A program made the position numbers and the translations under genes. A DNA stretch of 64,000 nt from the NCBI GenBank assembly GCA_013138735.1, contig WTCE01000015.1, positions 1-64,000 of the forward strand, in the 5' to 3' direction. Source of the stretch: Crocinitomix sp. Lineage in GTDB: Bacteria; Bacteroidota; Bacteroidia; Flavobacteriales_D; Crocinitomicaceae. How positions within the stretch are numbered: the first letter of the stretch is position 1; each line of letters opens with the position of its first letter. The notes below the pieces were generated by a model. It saw only the letters and a program-made list of their open reading frames with translations, searched no databases and was not told where the DNA came from. This document shows positions 54,839 to 63,376 of the stretch, piece by piece.

Positions 54839-55658
54839 TCACCGCAAAATATTTACAGTTAATCCCTTTATGAACATACCCCGTGCTGTTATTAATCATT
54901 CTGTAGGAGTAGTAGTAATCAAAATCAGAAGGTGCTTGACTTGAGCTTAAATAAGATTCTCCACTTGGAGACCAATAGCCATTCACCACAAGATTATTAT
55001 AAACAAGTATTAGATCTCCATATGACGGTAGATACCAATCATCATAACCACCTTCAACCAAATTGTTGCAAATCGCGGGTGCAGAAATTGTACTAGGACA
55101 CGTTGATAAAATTAGTGCTGTATTTGCTGCTCCTGTTCCTTGATCTATTGAAGTTGGCACATGGTCCAAGCAACCCCAGTTTCCAACATAATCTGTATTT
55201 GATAATTCCATTCCACCACCCATTCCATCCTGATAGAAGATGGTCCCTCCGCCTGGACCTATATCGCCAGTTTTGTCTGCCATGGTTTGAAAACTGACAA
55301 TTTCATTACTTGTATAAACCTTGCCGTACCCCGCACAAAAAGGTTGCACATAGTAAGTCGTGTTGTCTAAAAGGCCCTCAATTGTGATATTAAAATCACT
55401 CCACTCTTCATATATTCCAGAACTGAATACTTTACTGCCTATTTCTGGATCTGCATTCGTTCCATAATAAAATCCCCACTCATAGTCTGATTCATAGTCC
55501 GAATTTTCCGAAAACACATGTCCTTCTACAAAAACATCTGCAGAATATATACCCACGTTGGATATGTTCGTCTCCGATAATACTTGGATATTATCTCGTT
55601 TTTGACATGAAAAGAAAAGTATTTGACTTAAAAGGATGATCGGAAAGATAATTTTCAT
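54828..55658 (-). CDS. Lipoprotein with DUF1566/Lcl-type C-terminal domain
   Basis: The 276-residue protein has a lipoprotein signal (FPIILLSQILFFSC), then a fibronectin-like segment (about 27-130, EWGFYYGTNADPEIGS, YYVQPFCAGYGKVYTSN). A DUF1566-type domain follows (about 135-276): PGGGTIFYQDG, GGYDDWYLPSYGDL, GESYLSSSQAP and the end KYFAVRSF. Related Bacteroidota surface lipoproteins are common and of unknown function. Confidence 0.7.
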   Translation of the reverse strand: MKIIFPIILLSQILFFSCQKRDNIQVLSETNISNVGIYSADVFVEGHVFSENSDYESDYEWGFYYGTNADPEIGSKVFSSGIYEEWSDFNITIEGLLDNTTYYVQPFCAGYGKVYTSNEIVSFQTMADKTGDIGPGGGTIFYQDGMGGGMELSNTDYVGNWGCLDHVPTSIDQGTGAANTALILSTCPSTISAPAICNNLVEGGYDDWYLPSYGDLILVYNNLVVNGYWSPSGESYLSSSQAPSDFDYYYSYRMINNSTGYVHKGINCKYFAVRSF

Positions 55659-55779
55659 GTTTAATGTTTTAAATAATTAGATCAAATATAAAACAGACCT
55701 AGAGACTTTAATAATTGATTTGAACAAGTGCTGATTTAAATCTGCAATTATCGCAAAAATTGGAAGTTAGCTGGCTTGA

Positions 55780-55920
55780 CAGTTCGGCCTTCCTTAACTC
55801 CAAATCATTATCAGAGAAATTCTTTTGGACAGCCTCACAGCAAACTTAGGTCAGTTAAACCTCCACAACCCATATAAAACAAAAAAAGCCTCACATTTAG
55901 AATGTCAGACAATTTCTTGA
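55780..55920 (-). repeat. Degenerate dispersed repeat, copy R2 with hairpin
   Basis: Read on the minus strand, a hairpin-plus-T-run (GTCTGACATTC...GAGGCTTTTTTT, 55910-55881) is followed by a segment whose broken translation (GGLTDLSLL, then GCPKE) resembles the start of R4 and R1. Several stops interrupt it. The rest of the 55659-55945 gap shows no gene. Confidence 0.4.
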
Positions 55921-55945
55921 TTCATTCACTTAAATACATACTTAT

Positions 55946-56170
55946 TTGGAAAGATTAGTTTACACGGAAATTGAATCGGTTACAGAAGAAATGCGCAATG
56001 ACAAACGGGTACTTGTCATCTCTGATAACGCCTTGTTTATGCTTACGACCAAGACGAACAGCAAATGGTACAACCACTATTTTGAAACTGTGCCTGTGGA
56101 GGCGGTGGAAGCGTACGAAATTCAGTTGAAAGATGGGAAGGTTAGTTCGGTTTGGTTTCCGAATAAATAA
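55946..56170 (+). CDS. Small hypothetical protein (74 residues)
   Basis: The frame begins at a TTG at 55946; there is no ATG before the conserved part. The product reads LVYTEIESVTEEMRNDK, VLVISDNALFMLTTKTN and ends KDGKVSSVWFPNK. It is supported as a real gene by a decayed relative at 57141-57194 that keeps the same C-terminus (KDGRVSSVWFPS). No family is recognised. Confidence 0.45.
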   Translation: MERLVYTEIESVTEEMRNDKRVLVISDNALFMLTTKTNSKWYNHYFETVPVEAVEAYEIQLKDGKVSSVWFPNK

Positions 56171-56207
56171 GACTATTTTATTATCTTAGTACAAGCACTC
56201 CCGAATT

Positions 56208-57017
56208 ATGATAAGAAAAAATGATTTTCGAAAAATAGATATTGAAGTAAAGAATGTGGTAAAAAAAGCATTCGAATACGCAAAAAAGAATGAGAAAAAT
56301 TTGAATGATTACATTCTTTTTCTCGCTAATGGACACCTTATGATTGATCTTGTGGGGTCTAAATATAGTCCATATACTATTGACTACAGATTAGATGAGA
56401 TGAATGATGAATTGAGGTTAAACGTTCTTTTAGATTACATTCAGCACTCATATTCATTTACTGCTGAAAACTCTCAAGATTCAAAACTCTCATTAAGTCT
56501 TGAATTAATGATTTATACGCACATGTGGGAATCAAAGCCTTACCTTAAAACTTTAAAGAAACTAAGTGATATTTGTGACAGTCAAGAATATGATTGGGAT
56601 GTCAAAGTACCTGACATGAGTAAACACAATTTTATACGCGACGTTATTCGAGCTAAGTTTAAGAAAAATAATCTGAAAATTCATGAGGTTATCACTGAAG
56701 GTTTTCATACGTCATTAAGGAATGCTTTTGCCCATTCTGAATACGTACTTAATTTAAATGAACCAAAAATAGATCTACTTAATTTCAAAAATAATGATTG
56801 GGAACTTCGAGATATTAGTTTTGACGATTGGACTAGAAGATTTTGTTACTCCTTCCTGCTAGCATATCATATTGAAAAAACGCTTCAAACCGAAAGAGAA
56901 AAGTTATATCATGGTTTGCCTGGTTATGAAATAAAAAGTAAAAATAGTGCTGGTGAGGATATTAATACTAAAATATTTTATGACAGCATAAAAAATAGTT
57001 TCCATTATAATCCCTGA
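56208..57017 (+). CDS. All-helical protein with HEPN-type RNase motif
   Basis: The 269-residue protein is predicted helical and carries R171-N-A-F-A-H176 (SLRNAFAHSEYVLN), matching the R-x4-6-H motif of HEPN domains, which often act as RNases in toxin and defence systems. The preceding helix (IHEVITEGFHT) and the following polar region fit the fold. No antitoxin-like partner is adjacent. The 74-residue gene precedes it by 37 bases on the same strand. Confidence 0.5.
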   Translation: MIRKNDFRKIDIEVKNVVKKAFEYAKKNEKNLNDYILFLANGHLMIDLVGSKYSPYTIDYRLDEMNDELRLNVLLDYIQHSYSFTAENSQDSKLSLSLELMIYTHMWESKPYLKTLKKLSDICDSQEYDWDVKVPDMSKHNFIRDVIRAKFKKNNLKIHEVITEGFHTSLRNAFAHSEYVLNLNEPKIDLLNFKNNDWELRDISFDDWTRRFCYSFLLAYHIEKTLQTEREKLYHGLPGYEIKSKNSAGEDINTKIFYDSIKNSFHYNP

Positions 57018-57077
57018 ATAGGCTAAAGTATGGATAATCTTCATCCACCGCCTTTCCACTCTCCTGTATAATCCTCA

Positions 57078-57112
57078 TGCGATTAGATTTGTCCAACCGT
57101 TACAAGTCGGTG
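57078..57112 (-). repeat. 35-bp repeat copy R3 (matches 54650-54684)
   Basis: TGCGATTAGATTTGTCCAAC and the next 15 bases match R1 with one difference. In the R1 frame it reads PTCNGWTNLIA and then meets a stop. It appears to be the distal part of a copy whose proximal part is R4 at 57730-57905. Confidence 0.6.
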
Positions 57113-57140
57113 GCTGAAGAACACAACTACACAACTCCTT

Positions 57141-57194
57141 TTTGAAAGTGTGCTGAAAGATGGTAGAGTTAGTTCGGTGTGGTTTCCTAGTTAA
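57141..57194 (+). pseudogene. Decayed C-terminal copy of the 74-residue gene
   Basis: The frame FESVLKDGRVSSVWFPS-stop corresponds to FETVP...LKDGKVSSVWFPNK of 55946-56170, with an internal deletion of about 11 residues and no intact upstream part. It marks a partial duplication of that gene. Confidence 0.5.
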
Positions 57195-57202
57195 GATATT
57201 TA

Positions 57203-57691
57203 CTAGAAGATTATGCTAGAGAACAAACCCGCAAACAATTTCACATTAAAAATTGAATAAACTATGTACGAAATGAAAATTAAAAACATAGGTCTATTTG
57301 ACCATGAAAAATATTGTAATTGAAACATTGCTTCTTTGTCATAATCGCCTGAGTGCAATTTTTCCATCATTTGATTTTCCATATTTGAAATTTCATTCAA
57401 AAATATTTTGGCTAAAAAAATTAAAGCGGACAAGCATATAATATAAACTATCCAACCATAGCTAAACAATTCTGAATAGTGGAGATAAATATTATACGAA
57501 TAAAGTCCTATTAGTAGAAAAAGAGTCCAGCTTGAAGTCACTCCAGCAATTTTAAGAAAGTTGCTTACAACTTTAAGGCGCTTTTGGAAGAATGAAATTA
57601 CACTGATGAAAAAAATATATAATATCGACGCAATAAGTAATGGAGCGACTATTGATATAACAATGTTTAGTATAAAGTATATGTAAGTCAT
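57203..57691 (-). CDS. Small four-helix membrane protein, unknown
   Basis: The 162-residue product has four hydrophobic helices (about 5-30, 47-65, 78-97 and 138-158) and short polar loops, with one charged segment near 105-125 (NEISNMENQMMEKLHSGDYD). No family is recognised. It lies within the interval that splits repeat R3 from R4, so it may have arrived as an insertion. Confidence 0.5.
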   Translation of the reverse strand: MTYIYFILNIVISIVAPLLIASILYIFFISVISFFQKRLKVVSNFLKIAGVTSSWTLFLLIGLYSYNIYLHYSELFSYGWIVYIICLSALIFLAKIFLNEISNMENQMMEKLHSGDYDKEAMFQLQYFSWSNRPMFLIFISYIVYSIFNVKLFAGLFSSIIF

Positions 57692-57729
57692 GGGTAGCGA
57701 AAATAGTAAAAATTCGTAACTAAGCTTTT

Positions 57730-57905
57730 ATGAGGGGACTTGAAAATCTCAAGAATCTAATTTCCTAAATCATTGCGAGAGATGCCACAGCCAATAAAAA
57801 CTAACTTTGGACACCATTTCGGACACCCTGTTGTTAAATTTTGGTCAGCAAAACCTCTACAAAACCAATGAGCACAAAAAAAGCCTCACCGTTAGATGAA
57901 GCTTT
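57730..57905 (-). repeat. Degenerate dispersed repeat, copy R4 with orphan terminator hairpin
   Basis: On the minus strand a hairpin AAAGCTTCA...TGAGGCTTTTTTT (57905-57876) resembles the terminator at 51311-51341. It is followed by a segment reading GFADQNLTTGCPKWCPKL, then ISRNDLGN-stop-ILEIFKSPH, which parallels R1. No minus-strand gene lies upstream of the hairpin, because the plus-strand recombinase gene begins there. This suggests the integrative element inserted next to it. Confidence 0.45.
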
Positions 57906-58038
57906 CTTGTTGTCCCACTAGGACATTTTTTAAGTTTCATCCAATTTCCACGAACGTCCACACTACTAATAAAATCAATGCTTTATGCAAAATGGACGAA
58001 AGGTGAACTTCATCCATTTTCAACGAATTAATCCAAGA

Positions 58039-58086
58039 TTCGTGCCGATTTTCGTGCCGAAAAAAGCAACAAATACAATACATTTG
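58039..58086 (+). promoter_or_regulatory. Direct repeats and -7 box upstream of the recombinase gene
   Basis: TTCGTGCCGA occurs twice, at 58039-58048 and 58051-58060, a spacing of 12 bases; these may be arm-type binding sites. TACATTTG at 58079-58086 matches the TAnnTTTG box and would start transcription about 20 bases before the ATG at 58113. A clear TTTG at the correct distance is lacking. The rest of 57906-58038 shows nothing definite. Confidence 0.4.
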
Positions 58087-58112
58087 AGTTATAAATATAA
58101 ATAATTCGTGCT

Positions 58113-59441
58113 ATGAGCAAGCTAAATATCAAAATGTATTTGAAATCGGAGAAGAGTGAATTGAAACCAATCATTCTGAAAATAAGCTTTGGTTACAAGG
58201 AAACGGATGTGTTAAATGGCAAGACAAAGTACAAACCTTTATACTACAACTCTGGAGTAAAAATCAAAGAAGAAAAATGGAATGCCGAAATCAACCTCCC
58301 GTCAGATAGACAAGAGATTGCAACGCTCTTGGAATTGGAAGGGATTGTGAAAAATACTTACGAAAACCTACGGCTTAAAAATGTCGAAATAACCCCTAGT
58401 TTATTAGGATCAGAATTAGATAAATTATTAGGACGAAAATCGGAAGATATCGAAACGATTCGTATTTGTGATTTTATAGAAAAGCATATTGAAACGAACG
58501 GTAAACGCTCATTGAACACAAGAAAGCAATACAAAAATTTGAAAAATCACTTGCTTGAATATGAAAAAAAGAAGAACTCGATTTTAACGACTAAAAATTT
58601 TCAACGCTCCGAATATCTTGAATTCATGGGCATAATTAAAAACCAAATGAATACAGCAAATTCAGTTTGGAAAATTGAAAAGAACCTGAAAGCAACTTTG
58701 AATGAAATAAGACGGGAATTTAAAGTGCCTGTTTTTAATCCACGAGAAGAACTAAGCACTCGCGAAAAAACACAATTAGTTGATGAAGATCAAATTTATT
58801 TGACCTATCAACAAACCCAACAATTGATTGACTTCAAACCCGATAATGACAAGTATAAAAACGTAAAACTAATTTTACTCACTTTGTTGTTTACAGGTTG
58901 CAGATATTCAGATGTTTTTAAAGTGAACTTTGATAATTCATGTGAAGAAGATCACGTCAATTTTAAATACGCACGATTTATCACTGATAAAGGGAAAGGA
59001 ACAGAAGTTATTGTTCCAATCCTCTCCCCACTTATCAACGCATACCAAATGAACGGATGGAAAACACCAACACAAATATCCAATCAAAAATTCAACGAGT
59101 ACGTTAAAGATTTGATGGAGTATGCTAAATTCACGGATGAAGTTAAACTTGCTTATACCGACTCACACGGAAACAAGGTTTTTAAAACCAAGAAAATGTA
59201 TGAGTTAGTTACTTCACATATTGGCAGGCGTTCATTCATTACCAACCTCATCAATTACATTCCCATAACTACACTTTGTAAAATCACAGGACATAAATTG
59301 AAAGACCGCAGTATCATTTTCAAATACAATAAAATTGGTCTTTTGGACAATGCCAAAATCTTTATGACCGAATTAAAACGTGTTTCTGAAAGTAACCCAA
59401 ATGAATTTCCCATTCCACTTGTTCTGCCGAGCCCTAGCTAA
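58113..59441 (+). CDS. Tyrosine recombinase (integrase) of an integrative element
   Basis: The 442-residue protein has an N-terminal arm-binding domain (about 1-115, LKPIILKISFGYKETDV), a SAM-like core-binding domain (about 120-225) and the catalytic domain. Catalytic residues are visible: Arg264 (FTGCRYSDVF), His369-x-x-Arg372 (SHIGRRSF), His394 (ITGHKLKDRS) and Tyr405 (IFKYNKIG). The set is complete, so the enzyme should be active. It is the Bacteroidota mobile-element type. It converges on the HTH gene, overlapping by 8 bases at the 3' ends. Confidence 0.9.
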   Translation: MSKLNIKMYLKSEKSELKPIILKISFGYKETDVLNGKTKYKPLYYNSGVKIKEEKWNAEINLPSDRQEIATLLELEGIVKNTYENLRLKNVEITPSLLGSELDKLLGRKSEDIETIRICDFIEKHIETNGKRSLNTRKQYKNLKNHLLEYEKKKNSILTTKNFQRSEYLEFMGIIKNQMNTANSVWKIEKNLKATLNEIRREFKVPVFNPREELSTREKTQLVDEDQIYLTYQQTQQLIDFKPDNDKYKNVKLILLTLLFTGCRYSDVFKVNFDNSCEEDHVNFKYARFITDKGKGTEVIVPILSPLINAYQMNGWKTPTQISNQKFNEYVKDLMEYAKFTDEVKLAYTDSHGNKVFKTKKMYELVTSHIGRRSFITNLINYIPITTLCKITGHKLKDRSIIFKYNKIGLLDNAKIFMTELKRVSESNPNEFPIPLVLPSPS

Positions 59442-59781
59442 GAACTCGCTTTTGCCCCATATTCCGCAAATACCCTAAAATTGAAGCTTTACCATAACGA
59501 ACCCTTCTTTGACTTATTCTAATCGGTTTTAAGAGACCTTTGGCAACAATTCTTTGTAATGTATTGTAACAAACGCCTAATATGCTTAAAACTTCCTTTG
59601 TGTCCAAAAGAGCGGTCTCAGGAACTTCTTCTTTGACTAAACTTCCATTTCCGTCCGAAACCAAGCCCTGTTTCAAGAATTCAACTTCCTTTGCCAAATC
59701 CATATTTTGAGTTCTCAACAACTCTACATCTACCATTAATTTTTCCAATGCTAATTGGAATATTTTGATTTCCATACTCAT
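59434..59781 (-). CDS. Excisionase-like helix-turn-helix protein
   Basis: The 115-residue protein has an N-terminal coiled coil (about 1-35, FQLALEKLMVDVELLRTQNM). A MerR/excisionase-type helix-turn-helix follows at about 55-110: LLDTKEVLSILGVCYNTLQR, VAKGLLKPIRISQRRVRY, GKASILGYL. Such proteins usually assist excision or regulate mobile-element genes. Its position next to the recombinase supports that. Confidence 0.75.
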   Translation of the reverse strand: MSMEIKIFQLALEKLMVDVELLRTQNMDLAKEVEFLKQGLVSDGNGSLVKEEVPETALLDTKEVLSILGVCYNTLQRIVAKGLLKPIRISQRRVRYGKASILGYLRNMGQKRVLS

Positions 59782-59832
59782 AATCTATCTCCTCTATTTC
59801 GTTTATAAAATTTATCTCTATTCTATCTTGCA

Positions 59833-60327
59833 CTATGCTCGTTGACTACTTTTTACCTCATTCAAAATGCAGAACAAACGATACATTACCCTTTTCTTGC
59901 AAGACTGTTGCGCCAAATAAAAAGCTTCCTTCGGTGACAATTTTGCCAAAGCAATGACACGATTCAGCAAATTTGGTTTTAAGCCAATGCTCGCTAATCG
60001 ATTTGTAAAACTTCGTTTTTTCAAATCCTTTTGATTATCGCCACCAATAGAAAGTCCTTGGAAGGACAATCTCAAATCGCTTATCGGTTCGGGCAAGGAT
60101 TTCGGTTCAACGTTTGAATTTTCACTTTGCTTTACTTCAAACGTTAAGTTTATAAAGTCAAATGCCTTCTCCTTTCGGATTCGCTTTTTTGCAAAAAGAA
60201 AAGCTTCTTTTGGCGATAGTTTCGCTAGTTCGATTGTTCGATCCAATTCTTTCCATGGAATACCAAAAGCATTTAGTCTAAAAAAAAGCGATTTGTTACA
60301 ATTTTCAATTATATTTTTGATTCTCAT
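59833..60327 (-). CDS. Element protein with two internal 45-residue repeats
   Basis: I start at the ATG at 60327 (MRIKNIIENC), because the longer frame would overlap the upstream gene by 68 bases. The 164-residue product contains two similar units: FGIPWKELDRTIELAKLSPK-EAFLFAKKRI and IGLKPNLLNRVIALAKLSPK-EAFYLAQQSC. AKLSPKEAF is identical in both. The units look like small helical, possibly nucleic-acid-binding modules. No named family. Confidence 0.5.
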   Translation of the reverse strand: MRIKNIIENCNKSLFFRLNAFGIPWKELDRTIELAKLSPKEAFLFAKKRIRKEKAFDFINLTFEVKQSENSNVEPKSLPEPISDLRLSFQGLSIGGDNQKDLKKRSFTNRLASIGLKPNLLNRVIALAKLSPKEAFYLAQQSCKKRVMYRLFCILNEVKSSQRA

Positions 60328-60352
60328 TTTTTGTTGATTTAATGTGTGAAAT

Positions 60353-61210
60353 TTATTTTTCTTGTTCAGGGCTGTCATTGTTTCCCTCAGATGAATTCTT
60401 ATGTTGATTAATAAGTTCATTCACTCCCTTTCGCAATGTTGGTGAAGTTGCCAATGCACCCGCCAAACCTAAAAGTTGTTTTAATCCATCTTTGCCGAAA
60501 TGTTTACTTACTTCACTAAAGACTTCAAAATTTTCCTGAAGATCTGATTTTGGTTTGCTTTCTCCTTCATCACCTACTGCTTCGATCTCAACTTCTGATT
60601 CGGTTTCTGGAACTCCAGATAATTGTTGGCTTGCATTGCCCGAACCTTTCCAGGCACCTAACAATTGCATTCCATCTTTCAGTAAACCTTTAAAATCGGT
60701 TTTCTCTCGCAATTCTTCGAGTTCCGTTTCCAGCTCCTCGATATAATCTGTTTGAGATTCAACCTTTTCCTTTAAGTTTTGAAGTTCATATTCTCGATCA
60801 CGCGTTTTTAAAGCATCCTTGATTTTCTTGTCAACATCAATTGCTCCTAATCCATCAGCTCCTCCATTCTTCAAATAGAAAATGTGTCGATTGCAATTAT
60901 TGGATTTTCCAAAATACATGACCACTTCAATCGTTTCCGTTGAACCGTCAATCATTTCCTTATAATCATCAAAATAGTCATGATTTGACGTTTTATTGAC
61001 GCAAAATTCACCATCAATTTTAATGGCGAAAAAACGTTCTTCACCACGGTCATTTTGATTCTGAATTAATCGCCTCAAACGATCGACTTGTTCGTCGTTA
61101 AATTTGCGTGTAAAAACACGTTGACTTGCTCTTGAGTTTGAGCTCTTTTTTTTCTTTCTTTTTTTCGGATATTTTACCTCCTCATACCCCTCTTCATTTA
61201 ATCTAATCAT
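60353..61210 (-). CDS. Coiled-coil element protein, unknown
   Basis: The 285-residue product starts with a very basic segment (EVKYPKKRKKKKSS), then a globular part (about 35-135, FAIKIDGEFCVNKTSNHDYF). A coiled coil (about 140-175, LQNLKEKVESQTDYIEELET) and an acidic C-terminal region follow. Similar accessory genes occur near recombinases in Bacteroidota elements, but I do not recognise a function. It probably precedes 59833-60327 in one transcript. Confidence 0.5.
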   Translation of the reverse strand: MIRLNEEGYEEVKYPKKRKKKKSSNSRASQRVFTRKFNDEQVDRLRRLIQNQNDRGEERFFAIKIDGEFCVNKTSNHDYFDDYKEMIDGSTETIEVVMYFGKSNNCNRHIFYLKNGGADGLGAIDVDKKIKDALKTRDREYELQNLKEKVESQTDYIEELETELEELREKTDFKGLLKDGMQLLGAWKGSGNASQQLSGVPETESEVEIEAVGDEGESKPKSDLQENFEVFSEVSKHFGKDGLKQLLGLAGALATSPTLRKGVNELINQHKNSSEGNNDSPEQEK

Positions 61211-61313
61211 ACCTCTTTTTTTTTAAATACACTACAAAGGTAATCACAACGAAAGGGGTTGGGGGTAGGTTTCAGCCCCCCGAAGCTTTGGTTTTACTAG
61301 GTAAATTAGATTT

Positions 61314-62153
61314 TTACTGAAATTCTTGGAAAGCTTCTATGTCTTTTTCGATAATTTCGCAAACTTTGTCAAAGTTGATTTTTCGGAAAAAATGACGAAC
61401 TGTATGGAAATCTTGGAGGTTGTTTTTTGTGAAATTTTGAGCCGTTAATTTCTTCAAAATCTTCAATTTATTTTGATTGTAAACGCTCGTAATATTATGC
61501 CCCGTTAAGAGGTGAATAAAGCGTGCAAAATCGCTCTGAAAAGTGTCTCTTCCAATTGCAATTCCAAGGTACTTTAAAAGGTAGTAAATTGCGAAAACTT
61601 GATGATGCTCTGAGAATTTGGCTTCGTAGTACTTTTCGCTTCGTTTTTGGGCTTCATCAAGCAAAGGTTCATCTATTCCAAATAGTTCAACCCGCGCACT
61701 TGAAACCTCCGTCATCAATTCTCTGGTCGCCAACAAAAGAGCCAATAAATCTGAAATTTCAAACCATTCTAAATTCAATAATTGGCGTTCTTGATTAAGG
61801 TTTCCAATTTTGAGATAACCTAATTCTTCATCTGTTAAGCCATTATATGTATCTTCTAAAAACGCGAGTTCAATATCTGCTCGTTCACGAATTTTATACA
61901 ATTCGTCAAACGTTTTTAACAAAGCTTCTGACTGGTTTAATCTATAATTATGCAAAAACAACTTTGATAGCCGATCAAAAAAGTAAGAATTCTGTGGAAG
62001 TTTTGGGTGCTTTTCAAAAATCGTTTGCTTATAATAGGCTTGTGCATATTTCTTATTGTCGGAAATTCCAACAGCATCAACATAAGCCTGTCTTAATTCA
62101 TATTTGTATGCTTCAACAATTTCGTTAAAATCTTTCCCTCGTTCTGCTTCCAT
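61314..62153 (-). CDS. Helical element protein, faintly RteC-like
   Basis: The 279-residue protein is almost all helical. The C-terminal part (HHQVFAIYYLLKYLGIAIGR, FARFIHLLTGHNITSVYNQN, HTVRHFFRKINFDKV) faintly recalls the RteC regulators of Bacteroides conjugative transposons in pattern and placement. The similarity is weak and may be chance. It is the right-most gene clearly belonging to the recombinase-linked group. Confidence 0.4.
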   Translation of the reverse strand: MEAERGKDFNEIVEAYKYELRQAYVDAVGISDNKKYAQAYYKQTIFEKHPKLPQNSYFFDRLSKLFLHNYRLNQSEALLKTFDELYKIRERADIELAFLEDTYNGLTDEELGYLKIGNLNQERQLLNLEWFEISDLLALLLATRELMTEVSSARVELFGIDEPLLDEAQKRSEKYYEAKFSEHHQVFAIYYLLKYLGIAIGRDTFQSDFARFIHLLTGHNITSVYNQNKLKILKKLTAQNFTKNNLQDFHTVRHFFRKINFDKVCEIIEKDIEAFQEFQ

Positions 62154-62255
62154 ATAGAAATGAACGCTGAAATTTTTGATTTGTTACTTTTTAATGGTTT
62201 ACCATAAAACACAATGGTTTGTAATGATACACAATGGTTGGTGATGGTTTTTAAT

Positions 62256-62891
62256 TTAATACCAACCTGATAATTGTAAATAACATCTAGGTTCTATTTG
62301 GTCTTGACCTTCAAATGCCGGCCATTGTTTCCATTTCGCCAATGAAACTCTTATTAATGTATCTTTTGGAATTTTGTCAATTGCAGAAACAGAGCCAACA
62401 TAAGGGAATACATAATGTATGAATTTGCTACTATATCTGTAATAAGCTTTTCCATCTTCAATAACCTTAACTAAATCTTGATCTGGAATCCAGAACCCCA
62501 CACTGTGTGTGGGTAGATTGCTTGGATCATTTATAAAACCTTTATCTTTTGATGTCCACTTTAATAATTTATTGAAGAGATTTCTAGGAGATCCTACCCA
62601 GACGGGAACGCCCATTTGTTGAATATGGATTGCTAAATGTTGAGGCTCTTTTGAACTTAGACGTTTTCCTATTTTTTTTATAGTCACATCTTCATTGTGT
62701 GGTTCTATAACCTTCTTTGGGTTATTAAAATCTATCTCCCAAATTTGTCCAACTTCAAATTTAGTGTTAGCAGGTTGATAAACATTTCCAGCATTTATTA
62801 ATCGAACGTATTGGTTTGTTCCAATCACAATTCCACCAACACAATAAAGCCCACCGAAATGAGTCTTTGATAAAATAAGAACTTCTTGCAT
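62256..62891 (-). CDS. Probable dual-OB-type protein linked to DUF488
   Basis: The 211-residue protein reads VLILSKTHFGGLYCVGGIVI, QYVRLINAGNVYQPANTKFE, VGQIWEIDFNNPKKVIEPHN and later VSLAKWKQWPAFEGQDQ. The order of short beta strands and its pairing with DUF488 genes suggest the dual-OB domain family. It lies 3 bases downstream of one DUF488 gene. OB folds bind nucleic acid, so the group may act on RNA or DNA. Function unproven. Confidence 0.5.
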   Translation of the reverse strand: MQEVLILSKTHFGGLYCVGGIVIGTNQYVRLINAGNVYQPANTKFEVGQIWEIDFNNPKKVIEPHNEDVTIKKIGKRLSSKEPQHLAIHIQQMGVPVWVGSPRNLFNKLLKWTSKDKGFINDPSNLPTHSVGFWIPDQDLVKVIEDGKAYYRYSSKFIHYVFPYVGSVSAIDKIPKDTLIRVSLAKWKQWPAFEGQDQIEPRCYLQLSGWY

Positions 62892-62894
62892 AGT

Positions 62895-63371
62895 CTATAA
62901 ATGGGTTATTTTGTATCCTAATTTTTCTAATTTATTAGTTACAATTCCCCTATGACAAGCTTCAGGTTTTTCTTCAACACAAAACAGAATTATTCGTTTC
63001 GCATTTATTTTTTCTAAGTTATGAATGAACGCTTCAAAATTAAACTCATTAAGAATTCGATCTTTGAATGCAAGAGTAAAAACACTACCTAATTTACTAC
63101 GGTCGCGTTTTAATTCTTTCTGCTGTAAATCAGCTTCCTTTTGAAGGTCTCTAATCTCACTTGTTGGAGCAAGCTGGATTTCATGCAAATATTCGACATT
63201 AAGTTTTGCCAATCTATCTTGCAATCTTTTGCTGTTTACAAATGCGTATTTAGCACCACGTACTCCTCTACGTTGGCGAATGTCGCAAAAAACGTCAATA
63301 TTTGCAGATATAATTTTCCCGAAATATTCTTCTTCCGCAGAATTATAAACCCCTAATGTAAAAAACTCCAT
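62895..63371 (-). CDS. DUF488 protein (second of pair)
   Basis: The 158-residue protein begins MEFFTLGVYNSAEEEYFGKI, contains VFCDIRQRRGVRGAKYAFVN and ends with the DUF488 signature ILFCVEEKPEACHRGIVTNK. The Cys-His of EACHR and the early Asp-Ile-Arg are the conserved family features. The biochemical role of DUF488 is not established. It lies 5 bases after the first DUF488 gene and 3 bases before the dual-OB-type gene. Confidence 0.78.
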   Translation of the reverse strand: MEFFTLGVYNSAEEEYFGKIISANIDVFCDIRQRRGVRGAKYAFVNSKRLQDRLAKLNVEYLHEIQLAPTSEIRDLQKEADLQQKELKRDRSKLGSVFTLAFKDRILNEFNFEAFIHNLEKINAKRIILFCVEEKPEACHRGIVTNKLEKLGYKITHL

Positions 63372-63376
63372 TTTTG

